Part shown: piece by piece, positions 1 through 7,714 of the stretch
How positions within the stretch are numbered: the stretch's first letter is position 1
Layout of the letters: each line of letters begins with the position of its first letter
Translations under genes and position numbers: made by a program
NCBI GenBank assembly: GCA_902556425.1
Contig: CACDWG010000031.1
Location: forward strand, 1 to 10,589
Source of the DNA: UBA4421 sp002704225
GTDB taxonomy: Bacteria; Pseudomonadota; Gammaproteobacteria; Pseudomonadales; Azotimanducaceae
DNA length: 10,589 nucleotides
Reading direction: 5' to 3'
Notes under the pieces: generated by a model
Databases searched by the model: none
Told to the model about the DNA's origin: nothing
The model's input: the letters and a program-made list of their open reading frames with translations, nothing else

Positions 1-1021
1 CGTGCATCTGAATACCTTCGCGGGAAATCAGACCATAAGTCTCGCCTACCTTGGCTTTCGCAAGAGACGCAAGCTTCGCCACTTCCGTGCTATCGCGACC
101 CTCATCCAGCGCCGTCAGAGCTTCCAAGACACAAGACTTGGACAACTCAATCTCACAGAACATGTTCGCAGCACGGTGCTTTAGCGCCTGAAACGAACCG
201 ATGGCGACACCAAACTGTTTACGCTCTTTCAAGTACGCGACCGTACGCTCAAAACACTCTTGAATGCTCCCAAGCATTTCAGCGGTAAGACCAATGCAGG
301 CAATGTCCAAAGCTGGATCAAGGACATCCGCACCAGCATCAACGGCGCCCAGTACCGCGTCTGCAGACACTGAAACATTGTCTAAAACCACATTCGCCGC
401 GTTGCGCGAATCCGCCATAATTGTGCGAGTCACGGTTACGCCAGCCGCGTCACGATCCACCACAAACAGAGTCAAACCAGAACGAGCGCTCTGCTCCCCT
501 GACGTGCGGGCCACTACGATGAGTTTGTCCGCAACATGCCCGTCCAATACAAACGTTTTCTTACCGGACAATGTAAAGCCGTCGGCCGAAGCAGTCGCTG
601 CCGTTGAAATGTTATGAGGATTGTGGCGATGAGACTCTTCCAACGCTAAGGCCAACTTTAGCTCCCCAGACGCGACGCTCGGCAACAGTTCGGATTTTTG
701 AGCGTCGGAACCGCCAAGATTCAGAAATGTGCCCCCAACCCAAACGGAAGCGAATAGAGGACTAGCAGTCAACGTGCGTCCCGTTTCTTCCGTCACGACG
801 CCCAAGCCTTTGTAACCAAACGCCAGTCCACCATGTTCCTCACCCCACGGAATGGCTGCCCAACCAAGCTCAACCATAGAATTCCAAGTAGCTAGGTCGA
901 AGCCGTCTGCATTTTCAGTGTCGCGCAATTCACGCAACTGGGCAATCGGGGCATTCGCAGTGCAAAAGTCTTTGGCACTATCTTTGAGCATGGTTTGCTC
1001 TTCGTTGAGTATCATAGCCAT
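1..1021 (-). CDS. Acyl-CoA dehydrogenase family protein, N-terminal part (runs off left edge)
   Basis: The minus strand is open from an ATG at 1021 to the left edge, giving 340 residues without the C-terminus. I translated it by hand. The product matches the flavin-dependent acyl-CoA dehydrogenase family, which oxidises acyl-CoA thioesters at C2-C3 using FAD. It has an N-terminal helical region opening MAMILNEEQTMLKDSAKDF, a middle beta-domain (for example SGKKTFVLDGHVADKLIVVA), and the C-terminal helical bundle with the family signature YLKERKQFGVAIGSFQALKH. It ends near REGIQMHG, where the family continues with a Gly-Gly segment. The catalytic Glu region of many members would lie beyond the edge, so activity and substrate cannot be judged. 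The ATG is preceded by GGAGAGG with an 8-base spacer, which supports this start. It is richer in GC than the polysaccharide genes to its right and is probably core metabolism unrelated to them. Confidence 0.9.
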   Translation of the reverse strand, partial: MAMILNEEQTMLKDSAKDFCTANAPIAQLRELRDTENADGFDLATWNSMVELGWAAIPWGEEHGGLAFGYKGLGVVTEETGRTLTASPLFASVWVGGTFLNLGGSDAQKSELLPSVASGELKLALALEESHRHNPHNISTAATASADGFTLSGKKTFVLDGHVADKLIVVARTSGEQSARSGLTLFVVDRDAAGVTVTRTIMADSRNAANVVLDNVSVSADAVLGAVDAGADVLDPALDIACIGLTAEMLGSIQECFERTVAYLKERKQFGVAIGSFQALKHRAANMFCEIELSKSCVLEALTALDEGRDSTEVAKLASLAKAKVGETYGLISREGIQMH

Positions 1022-1206
1022 CGGGGAAACCTCTCCTGTAGATCAGTCCCTAGTATAGCGTTTTGGTGGCGACAGGCCAGAGGCAGGGCGATACAACATT
1101 GGTGGAGCGCCTGATTTTCTCCATTTTAATCGCATAAAGAACTTAACTAGGTGTTTAAATTCACCGGAAAATCAACCGATACTATATTTTTGACACCTAT
1201 ATTTAA

Positions 1207-1235
1207 TTGATTGAAAACCACCTTTTTTATATATT
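1207..1235 (+). promoter_or_regulatory. Probable sigma70 promoter of the mvaT-like gene
   Basis: A TTGATT box at 1207-1212 and a TATATT box at 1230-1235 are separated by exactly 17 bases. They match the sigma70 consensus at 4/6 and 5/6 positions. Transcription would start near 1242, leaving a leader of about 25 bases before the ATG at 1267. The surrounding DNA (about 1140-1250) is very AT-rich, which would suit binding by an H-NS-type protein and possible autoregulation; that last point is inference. The divergent acyl-CoA dehydrogenase gene begins at 1021, and I found no strong promoter for it. Confidence 0.5.
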
Positions 1236-1257
1236 CGATCATCTAATTACTTATCTC

Positions 1258-1262
1258 AGGGA
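1258..1262 (+). promoter_or_regulatory. Ribosome binding site that decides the mvaT-like start
   Basis: AGGGA lies four bases before the ATG at 1267. This favours the ATG over an in-frame TTG at 1207. The TTG overlaps the proposed -35 box and would add a 20-residue N-terminal extension that does not resemble MvaT proteins. Confidence 0.6.
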
Positions 1263-1266
1263 CGTT

Positions 1267-1644
1267 ATGAGAGTTACAACGAAGAAAGCGGCCATTGAAA
1301 AAAAAATGGCCCAGCTCGAGAAAGAGTTAAAAAGCATCGAGAGCAGTGTTGCATTTAAGAAGGAAAATACCGTCAAGCGTGCTTTGACCAACTTGATGAA
1401 AAAGCACGGTTACTCCAAGAGTGATCTAATCGCTTTACTTCAAAGCGATGGATCAGTACCTGTCAAAAGCCGCAAAAAGCCCGCTGCAAAGACACGCAAG
1501 CCCAGAAAGCTCAAAGTATTCAAAAATCCGGAAACAGGTGAAACCGTTGAAACTCGCGGTGGAAATCATAAAGTACTGAAATCTTGGAAAGTCCAATACA
1601 ATCTGGAAAGTATCGACGATTGGTTGGTTGAAACGAAAGATTAA
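1267..1644 (+). CDS. mvaT: MvaT-like H-NS family xenogeneic silencer
   Basis: A 125-residue protein, essentially the same length as Pseudomonas MvaT (124). Such proteins coat AT-rich, often horizontally acquired DNA as oligomers and repress it. Residues 1-60 are charged, helical and coiled-coil-like, as expected for dimerisation and oligomerisation. Residues 65-83 form a basic linker rich in Lys and Arg. The C-terminal DNA-binding domain contains VFKNPETGETVETRGGNHK (residues 84-102) followed by a conserved Trp. R80, G99 and N100 fall at the same numbers as the AT-pincer residues described for P. aeruginosa MvaT, which strongly supports the assignment. The gene stands alone on the plus strand, convergent with the polysaccharide cluster. 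Paralogues such as MvaU or TurA/TurB cannot be excluded from one sequence. It may silence the neighbouring AT-rich cluster, but nothing in the window proves this. Confidence 0.9.
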   Translation: MRVTTKKAAIEKKMAQLEKELKSIESSVAFKKENTVKRALTNLMKKHGYSKSDLIALLQSDGSVPVKSRKKPAAKTRKPRKLKVFKNPETGETVETRGGNHKVLKSWKVQYNLESIDDWLVETKD

Positions 1645-2723
1645 GCTCAAGCTTGACGGCGAGTCGCTGCCTTAATGTAGCTGACCGTCTTAATCACAGA
1701 TTTCGATTACCCTATTCATAGCATGACATGATTTACTCTCCGCTAAGATACGAAACTTTATTTGTCTTGCCTCTTCATGGTAACCATGAAAAACGCCATA
1801 ACGCGCACATCTTGACGCTCGCTGCCCGAAGGACCGAGAAGCGCTGGAAAGATGGGAGTCAAGTCCCCAACCTTGAACATGACGCGGAGAGCCATTAACC
1901 GGCTCGGCGCTGGTACAGGCATCCATTAGGCGTCGATCACCCGTCGATAATTGAACGGTCTGAACAGGTACAGGAAGAGAACCCCTGCTACGCGATCGAA
2001 TGGAAAAGGGCCTGACACTCAAGAAAAGATTCTAAGTCGCCGCACTTTTAAGGCCATACAAAAGAGAATTTTTGTTGCTGAGCCGCTACTCCGCTTCGAT
2101 CTGAACTACGATAATTTAAGTGCTTTGAACCAAGTTACGAGGCATCCAGACTGGCTCGACGTCAAACGCCCCCGACACCGGATGCTTTGAAACAAATGCC
2201 GCACGCTAAAGATCGATGTGCTTAATCAGGCCAGTCTTTTGGTCTACGAAGCCGATACTCGGCTGAAGATAACTAATCTTTTGATGTGGACAGCGAATCG
2301 AATAATCCACCATCTTGGATTTCATGGCTATATCCTTAAGCGCCCTACCTAAGTCTAAAGACATCCGCTAAGCACTAAATAAGTGCCCATCATTGAGGAT
2401 CAACATCTCAAAGACGGGATCCAAAGCTAATAAACCACTAATAAACAAGAGACTTCTAAACCTCTTAAAAAAATATAGGAGCACGACCGGAGTTAAGCGC
2501 CATATTCTAAGGTTGGTCAATAAATACGGGCGTTTCAAAAACAACCCCCACCCAGAATAGGTAAACACTTTATTCAAAGCACTATAAAAGGATTTAAAAT
2601 TGGGCTCCGATGGACACGCGCTCAGTCGCGATCATATTAGGGTGGTGGAGATCTATATCTGTTAAGTCAACGCGAGTCAAACAACAATATAATACTACTA
2701 TAGTTAGACGACTCGGATTAGCA
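1645..2723. other. 1.1 kb region with no convincing gene; probable decayed DNA
   Basis: I see no open frame here with recognisable protein features. Open frames at 1690-2022 (minus) and 1951-2190 (plus) overlap each other and resemble no family I know. Composition is uneven: by hand count 1801-1950 is about 59 percent GC, while 2400-2720 is clearly AT-rich. A frame on the minus strand ending at 2368, and open upstream to a stop near 2632, encodes a hydrophobic aromatic-rich stretch. It could be the tail of a lost cluster gene, but it lacks a convincing start. Small inverted repeats occur at 1774-1790 and 2372-2386 (GCACT, five-base loop, AGTGC). I found no clear rho-independent terminator for either convergent transcript. 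Confidence 0.5.
1774..1790. repeat. 17-bp perfect inverted repeat (8-bp arms, 1-base centre)
   Basis: TTCATGGT at 1774-1781 and ACCATGAA at 1783-1790 are exact reverse complements around one central A. It could be an operator-like binding site, or a 7-bp hairpin with a three-base loop. No T-run follows on either strand, so it is not a standard terminator. It sits just left of the GC-rich patch in a region without a supported gene, so its role is unknown. Confidence 0.4.
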
Positions 2724-3440
2724 TTATTGTCCATGACTATCAAAAACGCTGACAATTACCGTCGGATTATAACGCCAAACTTTAAACAAGATAAGGTCGA
2801 GAGGATAAATAACGTAATTATCTAAAACGTAACCTAAATAACCCAACCTGGTTTCAAACGAAAAACTCGAGATTACGCCAAATCCAGCTTGCCTATTTCC
2901 TTTGTTTAATTCGGATTTTCTGAAAAAACGCCATTGATTTTTTCGTGATCCAAATCTATATATCGCGCGCTCTAAAATCGACTTGCCATTGTCGATTGAT
3001 ATCAGCAGACCTTCGGGCTTAACCGCTCTTGATACCAAACATCCTATAAAACAAGACGCATCCGAAATCGTGCTATCATTTTGTCGAAAGAGCCCCCCTA
3101 GGACACTCTTCATTATAACGATATCAAAATTACCCTTTACGGTGGTAGCATCTACTTGCTCTAAAGTGTATTTCGACTTCAGGTCATATTTCTGACGCAC
3201 TGCAGCGAGATATTCTTCAACTCCTTCTCTTTGCTCGTCAGCATAATAGGAAACTACTATTTCTCTCGCCAGACCATCGAAGACTAAGGAAACTAAACTA
3301 TGTCGACTAGCACCAATTTCAAGTATCGTATCACAGGATGAAATTTGAACATTAGCTAATTTAAACGCGTGTGACCAACTCTTATAATTCCAACCGAAAG
3401 CAAAGCGAACCAGCCCGTCATTGTTTAAATTATCAAGCAA
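2724..3440 (-). CDS. Class I SAM-dependent methyltransferase-like protein
   Basis: A 238-residue protein. Residues 39-48 (ILEIGASRHS) fit SAM-binding motif I, with the acidic residue and small residues of the glycine loop. A later segment, FDIVIMKSVLGGL, resembles the motif IV strand, and LISIDNG fits a later core strand. This suggests a Rossmann-fold methyltransferase that uses S-adenosylmethionine, but the motif I loop is not canonical (GASRHS rather than GxGxG) and the substrate is unknown. The proposed start is TTG at 3440, supported by AGGA nine bases upstream; the frame closes at a TAA a few codons further up. It follows the phosphoglycosyltransferase by 33 bases on the same strand and is the last recognisable gene of the cluster. 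A role in methylating a sugar of the surface glycan is inferred from position alone. The DNA is AT-rich. Confidence 0.7.
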   Translation of the reverse strand: MLDNLNNDGLVRFAFGWNYKSWSHAFKLANVQISSCDTILEIGASRHSLVSLVFDGLAREIVVSYYADEQREGVEEYLAAVRQKYDLKSKYTLEQVDATTVKGNFDIVIMKSVLGGLFRQNDSTISDASCFIGCLVSRAVKPEGLLISIDNGKSILERAIYRFGSRKNQWRFFRKSELNKGNRQAGFGVISSFSFETRLGYLGYVLDNYVIYPLDLILFKVWRYNPTVIVSVFDSHGQ

Positions 3441-3473
3441 AAGATACAGTCCTATTTAAAGGTATACAGGTTT

Positions 3474-4154
3474 TTAAACAGAAAAATTTAAGTCTTTCTT
3501 TAAAATATCAGGAGGAGAAGGCAAATCTCTAAATATCCTCCATACCATATTTGTCTTAGGAAAAATAACAACCCATATAGTAAGCAATATAAGGGAGAAA
3601 TAGATAATTAGCCCCTGCTTTCCTACATACCAAGCTTCGACTTTTCCTTTGTATGGTCCAATTACGTTGTCATAAAACTCCAGCGTACCACTATATCCCT
3701 CAAGAATGTCCTCTTCACCACGAAACACAATCGGCCCAATACCAGAGAGACCCGGTTTGACCTGTACAATCAGATTCTGTGCGTCAGCGGGGAAAGCATC
3801 GAAACATCTTGGCGCTTGAGGTCTCGGGCCGACCAAACTCATATGTCCAATGAATACGTTGAGTAACTGCGGAAGCTCATTGATTTTCGTTTTCCTCAAA
3901 AACTTACCAGCAGGTAAAACTCTGGGGTCGTTTTTCGTCGTTATTGTACCAGTTCCAATACTCGGACTATCCTTCAACATAGTTGCAAATTTAAACAACT
4001 TGAATATTTCTCTGTTTTTACCAATACGCTCTTGAAGGAAAAAAATCTCACCCTCACCAGAGAATTTAAGAAACAACATGATGGGAATAAGCAGTGGTGA
4101 AAGCACAACGAGTGCCACTCCTGACAGTACTACATCGAAAAATCGAATCAACAC
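3474..4154 (-). CDS. Initiating sugar-phosphate transferase (PglC/WbaP-type phosphoglycosyltransferase)
   Basis: A 226-residue member of the bacterial sugar transferase family. These enzymes transfer a sugar phosphate from a UDP-sugar to undecaprenyl phosphate at the inner membrane, the first committed step of glycan assembly. Residues 1-30 form the basic-hydrophobic start with a membrane re-entrant helix (RFFDVVLSGVALVVLSP). Core motifs follow: QERIGKNREIFKLFKFATM (41-59), KTKINELPQLLNV (88-100), MSLVGPRP (105-112) and VKPGLSGIGPI (132-142). A C-terminal hydrophobic stretch at 183-199 ends in FPK. The catalytic Asp-Glu pair of PglC is Asn92-Glu93 here, checked at the codon level (AAT GAG). 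I recall the same INELPQ form from related sugar transferases, so it may be a subgroup trait. The start is GTG, overlapping the preceding TAG by one base (TAGTG), with AGAGG just upstream. The gene is intact, unlike the two genes before it. Confidence 0.9.
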   Translation of the reverse strand: MLIRFFDVVLSGVALVVLSPLLIPIMLFLKFSGEGEIFFLQERIGKNREIFKLFKFATMLKDSPSIGTGTITTKNDPRVLPAGKFLRKTKINELPQLLNVFIGHMSLVGPRPQAPRCFDAFPADAQNLIVQVKPGLSGIGPIVFRGEEDILEGYSGTLEFYDNVIGPYKGKVEAWYVGKQGLIIYFSLILLTIWVVIFPKTNMVWRIFRDLPSPPDILKKDLNFSV

Positions 4155-5354
4155 TACATCCTCTGATCAAGATATTTGCCGGTTTCCTTATGAGCAAAAT
4201 CAGGCAACAAATCAAAAAATAAATCAACAATAGCTTGTTTGTTCCAGCGCCCTTCCTCCCTAAGAACTTCAACACCGGCGCAAAAATTATCTAATTTTTG
4301 GCTGTCGTAAATAAGTTGATTTTTTATAGCGCCCACTCCATAAAACCGACGCATATCGAGCTCTTCGTTATCGGTAAAGAACTCCTCAAAATCCTTCTCC
4401 CCAGTTGTATCACTGCTAAAAAAATAGCAAGGCCACTGGCGCTTAGCGATCAACTCAGCGCTTCGTTCACGAGCTTCCTCTTCACTAGTGCAGCAAAATG
4501 GCTCGTAACCCATTTGGCGTAGATAACGCTCAGCAATATCAGAAAACGTGGTTAGATGGAGATGTTCGTTTAATTTCGGGAAGAAAATCTCTCTATTGTT
4601 TCCTAGCAGTCCGGACATTAAACACAACTCGCCGGATTCCTGTGGTGTTACGAAATATCGACGCACATCATTTGGAGCAGAGAGAGGTTGGCGCTTTGCA
4701 AAGCGCTGATTGAAACCATGCAGCAAGGAACCGTCAGAGAAAGCGACATTTGCGAAACGTGCCATTGAAACAGGCATGGTTTCGCTCTCGCGCATTAGGA
4801 ACATTTCCATAATCCGCTTGCTGGCACCCATCATATTTACTGGATTTGCGGCTTTGTCCGTCGATACGCAAAAATACTTTTTTAGCCCCTTTATCCCGTG
4901 AAAGCCTGAATGTATCAATGGTGTTAAAAATATTCACGCTCAACATCCGCATTAGTGTATAGGGATCTTTCTCACTCCTTACATGCTTCAATGCCGAAAG
5001 ATTAAATACGTAGTCATACGAGGACTCGCACGCCATCAGAGTCTCGAATTCTCTTCCGCCACAATCAATAGCGAAAGTTCTAAAATCCCCGTCCATGTAT
5101 CCGATGGAGCTTCGGATGTCTCTAACCAACTCCACCATATTGTTTTCGTTGATATCAACAACATGAAGTACTCTAGGGCTGCGCTTAAAAATTTCTTTGG
5201 TTAATGCTTGCCCAATAGAACCCGCACCGCCTATTACTAGAAAACAACTACTCTTCACCAATGTCGATATCTCATCAGAAAGGGAATCAACATCATCAAA
5301 AAAAAGCGTTGATGTGCGGCCAATGAGATCTAAAACTCTGGCTTCATCACTCAT
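4154..5354 (-). pseudogene. NDP-HexNAc 4,6-dehydratase (polysaccharide biosynthesis protein), one-base frameshift
   Basis: Removing one base from the six-base run at 4878-4883 joins two frames into a full-length protein of 399 residues. This family (FlaA1/WbpM/PglF type, extended SDR fold) removes water from UDP-GlcNAc to give a 4-keto-6-deoxy sugar. The NAD(P)-binding GGAGSIG is at 42-48, and ALKHVRSEKDPY at 121-132. The active-site stretch STDKAANPVNMMGASK is at 164-179 after correction. It carries Met where FlaA1-type enzymes have the catalytic Tyr, as in the Ser-Met-Lys pattern of WbpM and PglF. Unlike those it has no N-terminal membrane segments and should be soluble. The roughly 150-residue C-terminal part includes the segment WPCYFFSSDTTGEKDFEEFF. 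The ATG overlaps the aminotransferase stop by four bases (ATGA). All other signs are of a functional gene, so a sequencing error or a very recent mutation is likely. Confidence 0.85.
4878..4883 (-). other. Frameshift site: run of six A (coding strand) with one base too many
   Basis: On the coding strand GCT AAA AAA GTA leads out of frame. With one A fewer it reads GCT AAA AAG TAT TTT TGC GTA, giving AKKYFCV and then the conserved STDKAANP. The correction needed equals a +1 (or -2) shift, so this is not a standard -1 slippery site. Confidence 0.8.
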
Positions 5355-6488
5355 GCTAACGCTGCCAAGAGGGCGTTACATACCTGACTAACCTCGTCTT
5401 CAGTCATGGTCGGAAACAGGGGAAGCGTGAGTTGTCGACTGCAAATCTCAGCCGTAATAGGTGAATCATTTGGCGAAAATTTTCCTTTATAAGCCGTAAA
5501 ATCCCAAAAAGGCGGATAGTGTATGCTAGCCTGAATCCGCTTTTCTTTTAAACCGCCAATTACAGCTACCCGATTTGTTTTCCTAGGGAGTAATACGGGC
5601 AAGATGTGATACGCAGAGGCGAAGTTTGACGCCTGATTTTGGAAAGGTATTGAAACTAAGGAATCTTGCAGACTACTTCGATACCGGTCAGTAAGCTCTC
5701 CTCGCCTAAGATTACCTGCAGGCAATTTATCAAGTTGCACGCAGCCAATCGCAGCTCGCATTTCATCCATTCTGTAATTTAAGCCTGGTCGCGCAACGTC
5801 ATAGGTAATAGCACGTCCTTTATGCCTATCCAAAGTGAGAGTGGTCATGCCGTGAGAACGCAGATAACCCAGCTTCTTATCCATTTCACCATCCAGTGTA
5901 GAAGTCATCCCTCCTTCTCCAATCGAAAGATTTTTATTGCTAAAGAAAGAAAAACAACCCACGTCACCAAATGTTCCGCATACTTTGCCATCAACGGTTG
6001 CGCCTGGAGCATGCGCAACATCTTCGATTAAACCTATACCCTTATCTCGACATAGCTGACTAATCGCCATGATGTCTCGGCAAGGATACCCCGCATAATG
6101 GACTACTATTATCGCTTTGGTTTTTTTTAGTAATCTGGCGCTCTATCGACTCTAGGGACATATTCCAATCATCCAATGAGGCCGCATCGGCCAGCTTGGG
6201 GGTCGCACCCACAAGATTCACTACATTCGCATCAGCGACAAACGTTAAGGAGGGAATGATAACTTCATCTCCCCTCCCAACCTCTAGGGCTAAAAGCGCC
6301 ATATGAAGTGCTGCCGTTCCATTAGCGACGGCTTTACAATTTGCGCTTTCACCAAGGAAATCTCCAAAGCTTTCTTCGAAGTTTCTAATTTTCTCACCCA
6401 TAGATAGCCAGCCACCAGCCATTACAGAAGAAACTGCATCAATTTCACGTTGATCAAAATTTAACTTGAACAGTTGAATGTCCCACAT
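5351..6488 (-). pseudogene. DegT/DnrJ/EryC1/StrS sugar aminotransferase, one-base frameshift
   Basis: Removing one base from the eight-base run at 6121-6128 gives a full-length protein of 378 residues. These PLP enzymes transfer an amino group, usually from glutamate, to a keto sugar nucleotide. The likely substrate is the 4-keto product of the next gene's dehydratase. After correction, NGTAALHMAL (56-65) fits the phosphate-binding region. EDVAHA (155-160) has the Asp that pairs with the PLP pyridine nitrogen. FFSNKNLSIGEGG (181-193) carries the PLP-binding Lys185. GLNYRMDEMRAAIG follows, as usual in the family. The ATG overlaps the glycosyltransferase stop by one base (TAATG), and GGAGG lies about ten bases upstream; the stop overlaps the dehydratase start. 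With all catalytic residues present, the frameshift looks like a sequencing artefact or a recent lesion. A PglE-like or QuiNAc4N-forming role is inferred. Confidence 0.85.
6121..6128 (-). other. Frameshift site: run of eight A (coding strand) with one base too many
   Basis: The coding strand reads ACT AAA AAA AAC CAA, which leads to a premature stop. With seven A it reads ACT AAA AAA ACC AAA GCG ATA ATA, giving TKKTKAIIVVHYAG, the expected family continuation. Runs of this length are prone to both sequencing error and polymerase slippage. Confidence 0.8.
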
Positions 6489-7714
6489 TACTTCATGGCC
6501 TCCATGAATTTTTCTGCCAAAAATTGATAATTATAGTTTTTTAAAACGTATTCCTTCCCACGTTGCCCCATTTTCTTTCTTTCCGATTGTCCGATGGAAT
6601 CCATGCGAAGAATACTTGCCGCTAGCGCCTGAGCATTTCCAGGAGCGACCGAATAACCGCAGCTGGCATCTTCAACGGGATCATTACCTGCTTCAATGGC
6701 GGAAATAACTGGAATTCCAGCCATCATGTAATCTGCTATTTTATTAGGAGAAATTCCATGCTTGTAAATCGGCTTATTTTTAGCAGCAATAAATCCCACG
6801 TCCACCAAGCCTAATAATTTCGGTATAGCCAACTTTGGGATGCTTTCACACATTGAAACATTATTTAGGCCCTTAACTACAACTAACTTTTCGAGCTCGG
6901 CTTTGAGGTGCCCATCACCCACTAACAAGAAGCCGATAGCTTCATTTTTTAATAACTCCGCTGCATTAATCAAATTTTCTAAATCATTGGGCAAACCGTG
7001 AGCGCCCGTATAACAAACAATAAAGTGTCCTTTTTCTCTAAACTCAGAGATTACCGTCAAAATTTTTTGCGGAAGAACCGTATCATTTTCGTACCAATCG
7101 TCGATCACAATACCATTCGGAACGATAGTAAGTTTCGAGACGTCAAACGCTAGCCGAGCACAATGCTCATGAATTGCGGGAAGCATCGATACCACTCCGT
7201 CCGCAGATGAGTACACAGTTCTTTCAGCCATGCCTGCCAAAACAACGAAAGGGTTAAATCTAGATAATCCGGCAATTTCAGTGAGAGATTGTGGCCACAC
7301 ATCATGAAGCTCAAATATCAGGCGAGCATTGCAGCCATTGGCTATATATTTAGCAGGCCATATGTCCATAGGGTAGGTACTGGAAGCGATCACTACATCG
7401 GGCCGCGCTTTTTCCAAGATCTTTCTCTGATAGAGAAACAATCCGAACAAAAATTGCGCGACATTCAAAAGACGACCAAATCCATTACCGTAATATTTAG
7501 CTCCTTTAATCCAAAGATAATCCAGCCCATCCAATTTTCCGGCAGAAAAACGCCCATTAACAACCGGCTGGCACGCTCTTAAATGACTAAAAGATGATCC
7601 GACTATCGTTACATTATGGCCCATCTCCTTCCAAATCATACCCAAATAATACGGTCTAAACTCCATTCCGAGACTTTTGGATCCGGCATAATGATCGATA
7701 TACAAAATGTTCAT
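6488..7714 (-). CDS. GT4-family glycosyltransferase, WbuB-like
   Basis: A 408-residue protein with the two-domain GT-B layout of family GT4, retaining glycosyltransferases that build lipid-linked oligosaccharides on the cytoplasmic face of the inner membrane. The N-terminus MNILYIDHYAGSKSLGMEFR followed by PYYLG is typical of the WbuB-like group from O-antigen clusters. ELHDVWPQS is at 135-143. The second domain contains IVPNGIVIDDW (197-207), CYTGAHG (234-240) and LLVGDGH (263-269). The nucleotide-sugar binding stretch KHGISPNKIADYMMAGIPVI is at 318-337. WbuB-type enzymes often act just after the initiating transferase, so adding the second sugar is a reasonable guess; donor and acceptor are unknown. 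The gene is intact. Its stop overlaps the next start by one base, while 766 bases without a clear gene lie upstream, so it may need its own promoter. The ribosome binding site is weak. Confidence 0.9.
   Translation of the reverse strand: MNILYIDHYAGSKSLGMEFRPYYLGMIWKEMGHNVTIVGSSFSHLRACQPVVNGRFSAGKLDGLDYLWIKGAKYYGNGFGRLLNVAQFLFGLFLYQRKILEKARPDVVIASSTYPMDIWPAKYIANGCNARLIFELHDVWPQSLTEIAGLSRFNPFVVLAGMAERTVYSSADGVVSMLPAIHEHCARLAFDVSKLTIVPNGIVIDDWYENDTVLPQKILTVISEFREKGHFIVCYTGAHGLPNDLENLINAAELLKNEAIGFLLVGDGHLKAELEKLVVVKGLNNVSMCESIPKLAIPKLLGLVDVGFIAAKNKPIYKHGISPNKIADYMMAGIPVISAIEAGNDPVEDASCGYSVAPGNAQALAASILRMDSIGQSERKKMGQRGKEYVLKNYNYQFLAEKFMEAMK

Noticed and set aside
264..1058. Plus-strand open frames at 264-617 and 852-1058
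   Set aside because: They lie antisense to the acyl-CoA dehydrogenase, whose minus-strand translation matches its family throughout; they show no family features.
1190..1195. Perfect TTGACA as a -35 box for the mvaT-like gene
   Set aside because: No acceptable -10 box follows at 16-18 bases; the pair at 1207 and 1230 is better spaced.
1207..1266. In-frame TTG at 1207 as an earlier start of the mvaT-like gene
   Set aside because: It overlaps the proposed -35 box, lacks a ribosome binding site and adds 20 residues absent from MvaT; the ATG at 1267 has AGGGA upstream and yields the exact AT-pincer numbering.
1690..2190. Open frames 1690-2022 (minus) and 1951-2190 (plus) as genes
   Set aside because: They overlap each other, have no recognised motifs and no good start signals; more likely chance frames in decayed or structured DNA.
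4878..6128. Programmed -1 ribosomal frameshifting at the two A-runs
   Set aside because: Restoring the protein needs a +1 (or -2) shift at both sites, and translation without the shift would not give a useful product.
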